Assembly (NCBI GenBank): GCA_900556625.1
Contig: USPQ01000037.1
Coordinates: forward strand, 1-24,944
Direction of reading: 5' to 3'
DNA: 24,944 bases
Source: an uncultured Bacteroides sp.
Lineage (GTDB): Bacteria; Bacteroidota; Bacteroidia; Bacteroidales; Bacteroidaceae
Below, one piece after another: positions 1 to 7,612 of the stretch. Both the position numbers and the translations under genes were made by a program. Position 1 is the first letter of the stretch; the number at the start of each line of letters is the position of its first letter. The notes under the pieces were generated by a model. That model saw only the letters and a list, made by a program, of their open reading frames with translations. It ran no database searches and was not told where the DNA came from.

Positions 1-35
1 ATAGATTATGATATTTTATAAAAAGGTTCGAGAGA

Positions 36-50
36 CTCCCTCCAGCTCCA
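36..50 (+). other. tmRNA 3'-end-like 15-mer; possible integration (att) core
   Basis: The 15 nt CTCCCTCCAGCTCCA match the typical 3' end of a bacterial tmRNA (T-arm 3' strand plus the CAGCTCC acceptor strand), and GGTTCGA lies just before at 25-31. The GAGGG strand needed to close the T stem is absent (A-rich sequence instead), so this is not an intact tmRNA end. Integrative elements that insert into ssrA leave such a duplicated 3' end at their far boundary. That origin is inferred; chance similarity is possible because the upstream DNA is outside the window. Confidence 0.35.
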
Positions 51-84
51 CAAAATATTGGTAATCAATGAATTGGTGGAAATG

Positions 85-135
85 AAAGATCCGATTTTAC
101 ATGCAGAGATGTAGTAAAGTCGGATCTTTTGTTTT
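85..135 (+). terminator. Rho-independent terminator
   Basis: A perfect 10-bp stem, AAAGATCCGA (85-94) with TCGGATCTTT (120-129), extends inward through TTTACAT/ATGTAGTAAA and is followed by a T-rich tract (TTTTGTTTTG). It ends a transcript coming from the left, outside the window. If 36-50 is a displaced tmRNA end, this could be the original ssrA terminator. Confidence 0.8.
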
Positions 136-162
136 GTATCGTATGTTTTTTATATATAATTC

Positions 163-191
163 TTGCTTCTAAGAATATTTTGATATATTTG
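163..191 (+). promoter_or_regulatory. Bacteroides-type promoter
   Basis: TTG at 163-165 and TATATTTG at 184-191 match the Bacteroidetes -33/-7 elements (TTTG and TAnnTTTG) with an 18-nt spacer. Transcription would start near 195, giving a leader of about 280 nt before the first plausible gene at 476. Confidence 0.5.
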
Positions 192-196
192 CAGCC

Positions 197-227
197 AAAG
201 CACAAAAGAGTTTGTGGCTTTATTTTT
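197..227 (+). terminator. Hairpin with T tract directly after a promoter
   Basis: AAAGCACAAA (197-206) pairs with TTTGTG-g-CTTT (211-221, one bulged G) around an AGAG loop and is followed by ATTTTT. It has the form of an intrinsic terminator but sits at the predicted transcript start of the 163-191 promoter, so it could be an early attenuator. That role is inferred. Confidence 0.4.
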
Positions 228-267
228 AGTGGAGAAAAAATTGTAAGAAGCGTTGTGCTTTATTCTT

Positions 268-397
268 GTCATTGAAAACCTGAGAAACTTTCAAGAAAAC
301 ACAAGAATGGCATAGTATGTTTCCTACGCTGGTTTCCGGCGTGGGACTGCTATCCATCCATTTTGTGTTTTCGGGTTTTCTCAGGACCTTCAATGAC
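268..397. repeat. Long imperfect inverted repeat (about 130 nt)
   Basis: The left arm 268-315 pairs with the right arm 350-397 in successive blocks: GTCATTGAA/TTCAATGAC (268-276/389-397), CCTGAGAAA/TTTCTCAGG (279-287/377-385), AAAACACAA/TTGTGTTTT (296-304/363-371) and ATGG-c-ATAG/CTAT-CCAT (307-315/350-357). An inner hairpin, ACGCTGG ttt CCGGCGT, occupies 326-342. An open frame runs through it from 317, but its sequence is set by the palindrome, so it is not taken as coding. It could be a MITE-like element or a structured leader for the gene at 476. Confidence 0.7.
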
Positions 398-475
398 AAA
401 TGGTGGTACGCAGTTCTACGCTTTTTGTTTTATTATCAGGATTCTGAAAGAACTGGAGGATCTAATGATTGTCTT

Positions 476-979
476 ATGAAAAACAAGCCTTTTTATTTAA
501 CTCTTTTGGGAGTATTCCTTTGGGTTGGATGTACTTTTAAGCCGCCCATGCCAGCTGAAAGTGAGATTTTGAGCCAAATCCGGCTGGAACCGAAAATTGA
601 TAAATTCGTTTTTGGAGTGAGTATTGGTTCTGCTTTGGATTCATATAATTTTAAATTGAAACGAACCCCGCGCCAAGCACTTATCAAAGACGGCATCTTA
701 TTGCCAGGTGGTGTTTATTGGAGCAAATTAAATCCCAAATATAATGATAAATTTATAGAAGTAAACGAAGATAATGCGCGATATGTTTATGCCAATCCTC
801 ATTTGGATGGTATCTCTTTCATAAGTGCCGGACCGGCAGGTTATGATACTTCTCGTTATATGATTGCATTGGTGGGCTATCATTATGAAGTTACAGATTG
901 GGCCAAGCGGATCAATAAGTATAATTCTTCTCAATTTGCTGCTATTCTATCTCTGCTTGGCTTATGCCACATTGCCTGA
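476..979 (+). CDS. Unrecognised lipoprotein, perhaps the N-terminal part of a frameshifted gene
   Basis: This encodes 167 residues. The N-terminus is a lipoprotein signal peptide (basic MKNK, hydrophobic stretch, then VGC with the acylated Cys near residue 19). The remainder has no motif I recognise; the middle is polar (NPHLDGISF, GPAGYDTSRY). The start is set at 476, not the longer in-frame 317, because the extension runs through the inverted repeat at 268-397, whereas a GGAGGA lies at 455-460 and the signal peptide begins exactly at 476. The last 95 nt overlap the next frame, and the tail (SQFAAILSLLGLCHIA) is a hydrophobic segment cut by a stop. Codon choice in the overlap favours this frame, so a slip near 955-975 may separate one original protein of about 320 residues into two. 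Confidence 0.6.
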   Translation: MKNKPFYLTLLGVFLWVGCTFKPPMPAESEILSQIRLEPKIDKFVFGVSIGSALDSYNFKLKRTPRQALIKDGILLPGGVYWSKLNPKYNDKFIEVNEDNARYVYANPHLDGISFISAGPAGYDTSRYMIALVGYHYEVTDWAKRINKYNSSQFAAILSLLGLCHIA

Positions 980-1436
980 TGAAAGTAAAATCCCGATTGA
1001 AAACAGGATAGGCATTCTCTTATTGATAATAGCCGTTTTCTTTTTAGCGTTTTTGCCGTTTGCAAAATCGGGTAGTAGGGTGTATGACTTTTATCACAAT
1101 AGCAGTGATGGAGATGACCAATTGATACGTTATGCGATCTACGTTTCATACGTTGCGTTTTATGCTTGCATCGCATCATTAAAGTGGAAAAGAAAGATGC
1201 CTGGTTGGGAGCTTTGGGTAGCTTTTTTTATGGCTCTGTGTTGTCATGTTTTTGTGTATCTCCGATTTAAAGATTATCCGTCTGGGTTGTCGGTGGGCTA
1301 TTACGTCTCATTGTTTTTTATCATCGGGATATTTCTATGGTTGCGTGGAGTGAACAGTGGCGGTGAAGAAAAAGAATCGACTGAGTTTGAAAAGATGAAT
1401 AAGCAAGTGGAAGAAGCCATGCGACGCGAAGAATGA
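885..1436 (+). CDS. Unrecognised small membrane protein, perhaps the C-terminal part of the preceding gene
   Basis: The open frame gives 183 residues from ATG 885 (an earlier in-frame ATG lies at 864). Five hydrophobic stretches look like membrane segments: around residues 12-30, 49-66, 90-103, 117-132 and 143-158. A charged tail follows (GGEEKEST, KMNKQVEEAMRREE). I recognise no family. The first 95 nt overlap the upstream lipoprotein frame and use codons such as ATA that are unusual for the neighbours, so the true start may lie further in, or the two frames may be one broken gene. The next gene begins 33 nt downstream, which suggests shared transcription. Confidence 0.6.
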   Translation: MKLQIGPSGSISIILLNLLLFYLCLAYATLPDESKIPIENRIGILLLIIAVFFLAFLPFAKSGSRVYDFYHNSSDGDDQLIRYAIYVSYVAFYACIASLKWKRKMPGWELWVAFFMALCCHVFVYLRFKDYPSGLSVGYYVSLFFIIGIFLWLRGVNSGGEEKESTEFEKMNKQVEEAMRREE

Positions 1437-1469
1437 ATTGTAAATTGATATATATAAGAATAGTATGTT

Positions 1470-2150
1470 ATGGTGAAAGCAAAGAGGTTTTTAGTTGTAG
1501 GAGGATTTATTCTGTGTCTGTTGTCGGGGTGTACTCATTATGAATCGGAGCCTACATTTGGCAAGGTGCCCGACATCGTGTGCCGGTATGATAATAAGGC
1601 GCATACGTTGCAGCTGCGAATCAATAGGAGTAGTGGTGATGAGAGAAGAAAATACACGAAAGAACAAGAGGATTTGTTGCACAAAGAACTGCCCCAAACA
1701 CTTCGTGACGAGAAAGTGGATGAGATAGTGGGGCGTGAAATTCCGGTAGATTGCCGAACTGATTACTTTAGTATAGACAAATTCGTGATTACAGAGGTGG
1801 ATAAAGATGGTAGCATCCTCTTGAACGGCAAGATTCTTTTTAATGTGAATTTTGAAAGAGAATACGATTTGGGCTATGTAGGGCTGACTACGGATTTATG
1901 TGATATGGCAGGTACAGCTTATAATTCAAAGAGGTTCTATATGAATTATCGTTTCAGCGATTACTATCAGGCTTTTGTCCCTTCCCGTGAGGCGACCATG
2001 CGTTATAAGGCGAAATATCCTAAGAAAGGCGAGACTGCTGATTTTCATTTTAGCATTCCCGATTATTTCTTTGAGGGGCATTACCAGCGTGGCAAGGACT
2101 TGCCGGTAAAGGTGGTGATCACGCAGTATGATACTCATCCTCTCAGATGA
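1470..2150 (+). CDS. Unrecognised lipoprotein
   Basis: The product has 226 residues with a lipoprotein signal peptide: MVKAKR, a hydrophobic core, and LLSGC with the predicted acylated Cys at residue 21. The mature part is charged and aromatic-rich (FSDYYQAFVPSREATM, FSIPDYFFEG) with no catalytic motif that I can identify, so a function is not assigned. Because Bacteroides lipoproteins are often exported to the outer membrane, an envelope location is likely but inferred. It follows the preceding frame by 33 nt, probably in one operon. A second ATG at 1465 is out of frame. A short CACAT/ATGTG stem followed by CTTTT at 2159-2177 may end the transcript. Confidence 0.75.
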   Translation: MVKAKRFLVVGGFILCLLSGCTHYESEPTFGKVPDIVCRYDNKAHTLQLRINRSSGDERRKYTKEQEDLLHKELPQTLRDEKVDEIVGREIPVDCRTDYFSIDKFVITEVDKDGSILLNGKILFNVNFEREYDLGYVGLTTDLCDMAGTAYNSKRFYMNYRFSDYYQAFVPSREATMRYKAKYPKKGETADFHFSIPDYFFEGHYQRGKDLPVKVVITQYDTHPLR

Positions 2151-2226
2151 TTATGATACACATAATGATGTGCTTTTAATAGACGCGATTGCCATATAAC
2201 ATTAATTTCTAAAAGTGATGAGAGGA

Positions 2227-2253
2227 TTTATTCGGGAATTTATAGTAAGTTTG
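2227..2253 (+). promoter_or_regulatory. Probable promoter of dinB
   Basis: TAAGTTTG at 2246-2253 fits the TAnnTTTG -7 element, with a weak -33 element TTTA at 2227-2230 (spacer near 15-16 nt, shorter than usual). The predicted transcript starts about 12 nt before the ATG at 2271. Confidence 0.4.
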
Positions 2254-2270
2254 CTGTAATAATCGAATAA

Positions 2271-3362
2271 ATGATTCATAGAAAGATTCTACATATCGAC
2301 ATGGATGCTTTTTACGCCTCAGTAGAACAGCGTGATAATCCTGAACTTCGTGGCAAGCCTTTGGCGGTAGGTCATGCAGAGGAAAGGGGAGTTGTGGCTG
2401 CTGCCAGCTATGAAGCCCGGCGTTATGGTGTCCATTCGGCCATGTCCTCTCAAAAGGCGAAACGCCTTTGTCCGCAGTTGATCTTTGTGCATGGGCGGAT
2501 GGATGTCTATAAAGCAGTTTCCCGGCAGATACATGAAATCTTCCATGAGTATACGGATATTATTGAACCTCTTTCTTTAGATGAGGCTTTTCTGGATGTG
2601 ACGGAGAATAAGAAAGGCATTTCATTGGCAGTGGACATAGCCAAAGAAATAAAGCAAAAGATTCGTGAACAGCTCAATCTCGTTGCATCTGCCGGAGTTT
2701 CTTATAATAAATTTCTGGCTAAAATAGCTTCAGACTATCGCAAACCGGACGGATTATGTACCATTCATCCGGAACAAGCGCTTGATTTTATCGCTCGTCT
2801 CCCTATCGAATCATTTTGGGGAGTAGGTCCTGTGACCGCCAAGAAAATGCATCTACTCGGCATTCGTAACGGGCTCCAACTACGGAAATGCTCTTTGGAA
2901 ATGCTGACAGCGCATTTTGGAAAGGTAGGGGCTCTTTATTACGAATGTGCACGGGGGATTGACGAACGTCCGGTGGAGGCTGTCCGTATTCGTAAATCTA
3001 TCGGATGTGAACGTACATTGGAGCGGGATATCTCTACCCGTTCATCGGTGATTATCGAACTATACCATGTGGCAGTGGAGCTCGTCGAACGACTCAACCA
3101 TAAGGATTTCAAAGGAAACACCCTAACGCTGAAAATCAAGTTTCATGATTTTAGTCAGATAACCCGAAGTCTTACCCAGCCGCAAGAGTTAACAACCCTG
3201 GACCGTATACTTCCGCTTACAAAAGAATTGCTTAAAAGTGTGGAATATGAACAGCACCCGATTCGCCTTATCGGACTTTCCGTCTCTAATCCGAAGGAGG
3301 AGGCTGATGAACAACACGGCGTTTGGGAACAGTTGAGTTTTGAATTTAGTGATTGGGATTGA
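2271..3362 (+). CDS. dinB: DNA polymerase IV (Y-family translesion polymerase)
   Basis: The 363-residue product is a full-length DinB, which copies damaged template DNA with low fidelity and no proofreading. Visible signatures are the first palm motif HIDMDAFYASVEQ with metal ligand Asp10 and steric-gate Phe14, and the second motif SLDEAFLDV with Asp104 and Glu105. The thumb helix-hairpin-helix region (PIESFWGVGPVTAKKMHLLG) follows near residues 175-195, then the little-finger domain. The C-terminus has QLSFEF, which resembles a sliding-clamp binding motif. It is monocistronic in appearance: unrelated lipoproteins lie upstream and a gene with its own promoter follows. No LexA-type operator was identified. 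The family call is very secure. Confidence 0.97.
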   Translation: MIHRKILHIDMDAFYASVEQRDNPELRGKPLAVGHAEERGVVAAASYEARRYGVHSAMSSQKAKRLCPQLIFVHGRMDVYKAVSRQIHEIFHEYTDIIEPLSLDEAFLDVTENKKGISLAVDIAKEIKQKIREQLNLVASAGVSYNKFLAKIASDYRKPDGLCTIHPEQALDFIARLPIESFWGVGPVTAKKMHLLGIRNGLQLRKCSLEMLTAHFGKVGALYYECARGIDERPVEAVRIRKSIGCERTLERDISTRSSVIIELYHVAVELVERLNHKDFKGNTLTLKIKFHDFSQITRSLTQPQELTTLDRILPLTKELLKSVEYEQHPIRLIGLSVSNPKEEADEQHGVWEQLSFEFSDWD

Positions 3363-3439
3363 ACTTAAAATAAGGCAATGATGAGTACGATTTTGGAGGT
3401 ATGTACTTTTTTGTCATTAGGTTCGTATGATTTACTCAC

Positions 3440-3468
3440 TTTATTTCATAAGATATACACTATCTTTG
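3440..3468 (+). promoter_or_regulatory. Promoter of the heparinase-like gene
   Basis: TATCTTTG at 3461-3468 is an excellent -7 element, with TTTA at 3440-3443 as a plausible -33 element 17 nt upstream. Transcription would begin near 3473, only a few bases before the first ATG at 3479, so an ATG at 3494 or 3503 may be the true start. Confidence 0.6.
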
Positions 3469-3478
3469 CCTTACTTAA

Positions 3479-5428
3479 ATGAACAAAAATACCATGAATC
3501 GAATGAAACATTTGCTTTGTGTTCTTTTAGTAGCCGCTTTAGGAAGTTTCACTTTCAAAGCCAATGCTTGCACCGAACGCAATATGCTGCAAAAAGCGGC
3601 AGACGAATCTACATTGAAAAATGTGTTAGTGATGAAACAAGCGTGGGTGCCTTATCCTGCTTATACGGATCGTGCCGCTTGGGATTCGCTGATGGGTCCC
3701 AACAAACAACGTCTTATCGAAGCCGGTGAAAAACTTCTCAACTACAAATGGCAACTGATTCCTGCCACCGCTTATTTGGAATACGAGCGTAGCGGCAACC
3801 GGAAAGTGATGGAGGTTCCTTACGACGATAATCGTAGAGCACTTAATACCCTGATGCTTGCCGAACTGGCGGAGGGAAAAGGACGCTTTATCGACCAATT
3901 GCTCAATGGAGCTTATATGAGCTGCGAAATGAATTCATGGGTTTTATCCGCACACTTGCCCCGTCAGAGCAGTAAACGTTCGCTTCCCGATTTCCGTGAA
4001 CAGATTATTGATTTGGGCTCAGGGGGGTATGGAGCTTTGATGGCGTGGGTACACTATTTTTTCCGTAAGCCATTCGATAAGATCAATCCTGTAGTATCCT
4101 TACAAATGCGTAAAGCAATCAAAGAACGTATTCTCGATCCTTATATGAATGATGATGAAATGTGGTGGATGGCTTTCAACTGGCAACCGGGAGAAATTAT
4201 CAATAACTGGAATCCTTGGTGTAATTCCAATGCTTTGCAATGTTTCCTCTTGATGGAAAATAATAAGGACAAGCTGGCCAAAGCCGTTTATCGTTCTATG
4301 AAGTCTGTGGATAAATTCATTAATTTCGTAAAGTCCGATGGCGCTTGTGAAGAAGGAACCTCTTATTGGGGACATGCTGCCGGAAAACTCTATGATTATC
4401 TCCAAATTCTTTCCGATGGTACAGGAGGCAAGATATCCTTGTTTAATGAACCGATGATTCGCCGGATGGGGGAATATATGTCCCGTTCTTACGTAGGCAA
4501 TGGCTGGGTAGTGAACTTCGCCGATGCTTCGGCACAGGGTGGGGGTGACCCTCTGTTGATTTTCCGTTTCGGTAAAGCGGTCAGCAGTGATGAAATGATG
4601 CATTTTGCAGCTTACTTGCTGAATGGCAGAAAGCCGTACGCTACTATGGGCAATGACGCTTTCCGTTCCCTTCAATCCCTGCTTTGCTGTAATGACCTGG
4701 CAAAAGCGACTCCGAAACACGATATGCCGGATGTTACCTGGTATCCCGAAACTGAATTCTGCTACATGAAAAATAAGAATGGTATGCTGCTCGCTGCCAA
4801 AGGCGGATTCAATAACGAAAGCCATAACCATAATGATGTAGGAACGTTCTCTTTGTATGTAAACACGATTCCTGTATTTATTGATGCCGGAGTCGGTACC
4901 TATACCAAGCAGACGTTCGGAAAAGACCGTTATACTATCTGGACCATGCAAAGCAATTATCATAACTTACCGATGATAAATGGAGTTCCGCAGAAATTCG
5001 GTCAGCAATATAAAGCGACCAATACTGTTTGCAATGAAAAGAAGCGTACTTTCTCTGCAGATATTGCCACAGCTTATCCGGCAGAAGCAAAAGTAAAGAG
5101 TTGGATTCGTTCGTATGCATTGGACGACCGTAAGCTGATGATTACGGACAACTATACACTGAATGAGGCACTGGCTCCCAATCAGCTAAATTTCCTGACT
5201 TGGGGAAAGGTTAGTTTTCCTTCTCCCGGCAAAGTGCGTGTTGAAGTGAAAGGGCAGAAAGTAGAGTTGGATTATCCGTCTCAGTTTAAAGCAGAACTGG
5301 AAACTATTAAATTGGATGATCCTCGCCTTTCTAATGTTTGGGGCAAGGAGATTTATCGCATCACACTGAAGACAGAAGAAAAGAAAGCGACTGGGAATTA
5401 TAAGTTTGTCATTCAACAAGTGAAGTAA
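3479..5428 (+). CDS. Secreted heparinase II/III family protein (putative polysaccharide lyase)
   Basis: The 649-residue product starts with a signal peptide (hydrophobic residues about 10-25, cleavage likely after KANA at residue 30). It has the two-part build of the heparinase II/III superfamily: an N-terminal alpha/alpha toroid and a C-terminal beta-sandwich. Family-like active-site segments are NNWNPWCN at 242-249, EEGTSYW at 291-297 with Tyr296, the SHNHND segment with His449 and His451, and NYHN with His495. Such enzymes cleave uronic-acid polysaccharides by beta-elimination, but the substrate cannot be read here and no sulfatases, SusC/D or glucuronyl hydrolase genes are adjacent. Three in-frame starts exist (3479, 3494, 3503), and the last gives the most compact signal peptide. 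A small secreted protein follows 49 nt downstream, likely in the same operon. Confidence 0.82.
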   Translation: MNKNTMNRMKHLLCVLLVAALGSFTFKANACTERNMLQKAADESTLKNVLVMKQAWVPYPAYTDRAAWDSLMGPNKQRLIEAGEKLLNYKWQLIPATAYLEYERSGNRKVMEVPYDDNRRALNTLMLAELAEGKGRFIDQLLNGAYMSCEMNSWVLSAHLPRQSSKRSLPDFREQIIDLGSGGYGALMAWVHYFFRKPFDKINPVVSLQMRKAIKERILDPYMNDDEMWWMAFNWQPGEIINNWNPWCNSNALQCFLLMENNKDKLAKAVYRSMKSVDKFINFVKSDGACEEGTSYWGHAAGKLYDYLQILSDGTGGKISLFNEPMIRRMGEYMSRSYVGNGWVVNFADASAQGGGDPLLIFRFGKAVSSDEMMHFAAYLLNGRKPYATMGNDAFRSLQSLLCCNDLAKATPKHDMPDVTWYPETEFCYMKNKNGMLLAAKGGFNNESHNHNDVGTFSLYVNTIPVFIDAGVGTYTKQTFGKDRYTIWTMQSNYHNLPMINGVPQKFGQQYKATNTVCNEKKRTFSADIATAYPAEAKVKSWIRSYALDDRKLMITDNYTLNEALAPNQLNFLTWGKVSFPSPGKVRVEVKGQKVELDYPSQFKAELETIKLDDPRLSNVWGKEIYRITLKTEEKKATGNYKFVIQQVK

Positions 5429-5477
5429 AATAAGGACTTAGAATTATAAAGGTATTAAACAATTAAATCACAGTAAG

Positions 5478-6179
5478 ATGAAAAAAGTAGTATTTGTCGG
5501 CCTTTTGGCTATTGCAGGAGTAAGCGTAAGTGCTCAGAATCTGATTAAAAACGAGAAATTCGCAACAGAAGTAACGAACAAGGTGACCAATCCGAATAAG
5601 GCGACAGCCGGTGAATGGTTCATCATGAATAATGAAGCTGACGGTGCAACTACCATTGCTTGGGAACAGACGGGTGATGCCAAATATCCTAATGCCATGA
5701 AGATAGACAACTCCGGAGCTGCAAAGAACATTTCCTGGTACAAGGCTTTCTTGGGACAGCGTGTTACAGACGGGTTGCAGAAAGGTATCTATGTCCTTAC
5801 TTTCTATGCGAAAGCAAAAGAAGCCGGTACTCCGGTAAGTGTATATATCAAGCAGACGAATGAAGAAAAGAATGATAATGGCAAGTACAATACCACCTTC
5901 TTTATGCGTCGTGATTATGATGCTGATTCTCAACCGAATGCTTCGGGAGCACAGTACAACTTCAAAATTAAGGATGCAGACAAATGGACGAAAGTGGTAG
6001 TTTATTACGATATGGGACAAGTTGTGAACGCTATCAGCAGTAAGAAAGCGAATGCAGATTTGGAAGTATCTGATACGGATGATGACGCTGCTATTTTGAA
6101 AGACTGCTATGTAGCTATTCTTGCTCAGAATAAAGGTGGCGTTGTAGAAATCAGTGATGTCACATTAAGAAAGAAATAA
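5478..6179 (+). CDS. Secreted DUF4627-like protein with a carbohydrate-binding-module-like fold
   Basis: This protein has 233 residues. The N-terminus is a clean signal peptide (MKKVVFVGLLAIAGVSVSAQ, cleaved after SAQ). The mature part opens with NLIKNEKF and continues with tryptophans and alternating polar/hydrophobic strands, ending in VEISDVTLRKK. That pattern of NLI-N-x-F start and a final EISDVTL strand is typical of jelly-roll modules such as CBM4/9-like domains, and I recall a Bacteroides family DUF4627 of this kind. No catalytic residues are evident. Its position 49 nt after the heparinase-like gene suggests a binding partner for the same glycan. The function is inferred. Confidence 0.65.
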   Translation: MKKVVFVGLLAIAGVSVSAQNLIKNEKFATEVTNKVTNPNKATAGEWFIMNNEADGATTIAWEQTGDAKYPNAMKIDNSGAAKNISWYKAFLGQRVTDGLQKGIYVLTFYAKAKEAGTPVSVYIKQTNEEKNDNGKYNTTFFMRRDYDADSQPNASGAQYNFKIKDADKWTKVVVYYDMGQVVNAISSKKANADLEVSDTDDDAAILKDCYVAILAQNKGGVVEISDVTLRKK

Positions 6180-6199
6180 GAGGAAAAAGTGGTTAAAGC

Positions 6200-6227
6200 G
6201 TAGATTAACGCAAATTATCACAGATTA
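6200..6227. repeat. Degenerate copy of the ACAGATTA intergenic repeat
   Basis: The stretch containing CGCAAATTATCACAGATTA closely resembles an arm of the palindrome at 8252-8344 (CACAAATTACACAGATT and CTCACAGATTA). It lies between two convergent genes. No matching second arm is seen here. Confidence 0.45.
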
Positions 6228-6253
6228 TTTCAAGGACATTTCTGAATATCCCT

Positions 6254-6294
6254 AAAAAAAGCAACTAATTCGCAATGAAGTAGTTGCTTTTTTT
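6254..6294. terminator. Bidirectional terminator between convergent genes
   Basis: AAAAAAAGCAACTA (6254-6267) pairs with TAGTTGCTTTTTTT (6281-6294) around a 13-nt loop. Both strands end in a T tract, so it can stop the DUF4627-like transcript from the left and the peptidase transcript from the right. Confidence 0.88.
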
Positions 6295-6336
6295 ATTTTC
6301 AGAATATCCCTATCTCAATTATAGGACTTATATCTT

Positions 6337-7515
6337 TTAGTTGATTCCGAGTTTCTTTCTCAATTCTTTCGGCAGGGAGTCTTTGTGTACCATGACGCAG
6401 ATTGTTTTAGCGCGTACATAGCTTTCGGACATATTAAGATATCCCCCGAATTTATTACCGTCCGCTCCCCAAGAGTTTTTAGTTATATAGTATTTAGTGC
6501 CGTTTTGGTCTTTGGCAATACCGGTGATGTGCATTAAATGGTCATCTGTTGTTACAAATTTCTCGTAGCCTTCTTGGCGGATTTCCGGTGTTACCTTGAT
6601 TTCCGGATAAGGATGTTCAAACTTAAAAACTTCATCCAGACGTTGATATTTAGGCATCTCTTCAAAACGGGCACGGTCGGTAGTGGAGTAGTCTTTTATA
6701 TCTTCCACTTGCGGATTGATGGCAATTCCGTTCTTAAAAGAGAAACCTTGTTCGCTGACGTCCCCATCCCAACATACGGTATACCCCTTGTTTAATGCAT
6801 AGTCGATGGCTTCTATCAATTCATCCAGAGGGAGGTTATACATTGGCTGGTTTTCCCAATTATCGGGTACTTCCGGTGAGAAAGTTTCATAATAAGGTTT
6901 GTGGGTAAAACTGGTCAACTCGATATAATTATCCATGTTCAGTCCCAGACTTTCAGTGAAAGACTGCGGTGTATATTCTTTTCCTTTATAAGTGAACTTC
7001 TCTGGTAGTTTGCCCAGATACGTATCGAATAGATTATCAATAAGTGAATAATACTGTGGTGTACGTTTCTTGGAAGCGATATTGGCATCGACCAAAGCTT
7101 TGAAGTAGCGGCATAATGCTCCGTGATTATGATCCGTATTACCATTGATCAGACCGGAATAGGCTTCTTCCGGTACGATCCCCACCTGTTTATAGGCATT
7201 TTTGAAAGTATGTGCCAGACTTCCTTCTCCAATGTTTCCTTTGCCCCGGCGAAGGTAGTTGTCTTCCATTTGGTTCATGTATTTTTGGCGGACAATAAAC
7301 ATTTCCGAGAGGTCGTATTCCCCCTTTCCCATACGAAGTAATTCGGATTCCATGAAAGAAGCGGTGGCAAAGCACCAGCAGGTTCCGGTGGAAGCCTGGT
7401 TCTTGACGGGAGTCGCTTTGTGCGATACAATGGTTGTGAATTCATAACCGGGTGTTTGTGCAAAGGTGGTTGCGGCTAATAAAAGTACTGCAACCGACAT
7501 CAATAGTTTCTTCAT
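6337..7515 (-). CDS. Secreted C1-family cysteine peptidase of the bleomycin hydrolase/PepC type
   Basis: The 392-residue product carries a signal peptide (MKKLLMSVAVLLLAATTFAQ), so it works in the periplasm or beyond, unlike cytosolic PepC. The papain-fold catalytic set is intact: oxyanion Gln40 and nucleophile Cys46 in NQASTGTCWCFA, the His in DDHLMHITG (His326 aligns with the HAM motif of the C1B group), and Asn347 in KNSWG. C1B enzymes are aminopeptidases that form ring-shaped hexamers. This protein is shorter than typical PepC (about 440 residues) and ends in KKLGIN, so its assembly may differ. It has its own promoter (7545-7552) and shares a terminator with the convergent gene to its left. 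The family is secure; the natural substrate is not known from sequence. Confidence 0.9.
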   Translation of the reverse strand: MKKLLMSVAVLLLAATTFAQTPGYEFTTIVSHKATPVKNQASTGTCWCFATASFMESELLRMGKGEYDLSEMFIVRQKYMNQMEDNYLRRGKGNIGEGSLAHTFKNAYKQVGIVPEEAYSGLINGNTDHNHGALCRYFKALVDANIASKKRTPQYYSLIDNLFDTYLGKLPEKFTYKGKEYTPQSFTESLGLNMDNYIELTSFTHKPYYETFSPEVPDNWENQPMYNLPLDELIEAIDYALNKGYTVCWDGDVSEQGFSFKNGIAINPQVEDIKDYSTTDRARFEEMPKYQRLDEVFKFEHPYPEIKVTPEIRQEGYEKFVTTDDHLMHITGIAKDQNGTKYYITKNSWGADGNKFGGYLNMSESYVRAKTICVMVHKDSLPKELRKKLGIN

Positions 7516-7544
7516 AATCTATGTGTTTTATTATTTATTGAGTA

Positions 7545-7552
7545 CAAATGTA
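7545..7552 (-). promoter_or_regulatory. -7 element of the peptidase promoter
   Basis: Read on the minus strand, 7552-7545 is TACATTTG (TAnnTTTG), about 30 nt before the ATG at 7515. Its -33 region would fall inside the terminator stem at 7554-7592, so the upstream terminator and this promoter are merged. Confidence 0.55.
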
Positions 7553-7553
7553 T

Positions 7554-7592
7554 AAAAAAAGCGAGGATACTCGAAAGTTCCTCGCTTTTTTC
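7554..7592 (-). terminator. Terminator of the 45-residue gene
   Basis: AAAAAAAGCGAGGA (7554-7567) pairs with TCCTCGCTTTTTTC (7579-7592), loop of 11 nt. On the minus strand the stem ends in a T tract and begins about 20 nt after the stop codon of the small gene at 7613-7750. Confidence 0.88.
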
Positions 7593-7612
7593 AATATAAT
7601 TAGTGTGTTTAT

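Noticed and set aside
317..475. N-terminal extension of the lipoprotein frame from ATG 317
   Set aside because: The sequence is fixed by the inverted repeat, and a proper lipoprotein signal peptide with a ribosome site begins at 476.
3378..3482. Short frame of 34 codons before the heparinase-like gene
   Set aside because: It runs through the promoter of the next gene and has no upstream signals or protein-like composition.
4100..4963. Long open frame (287 codons) antisense to the heparinase-like gene
   Set aside because: It lies wholly inside a strongly supported gene and shows no family features or start signals; a codon-bias shadow.
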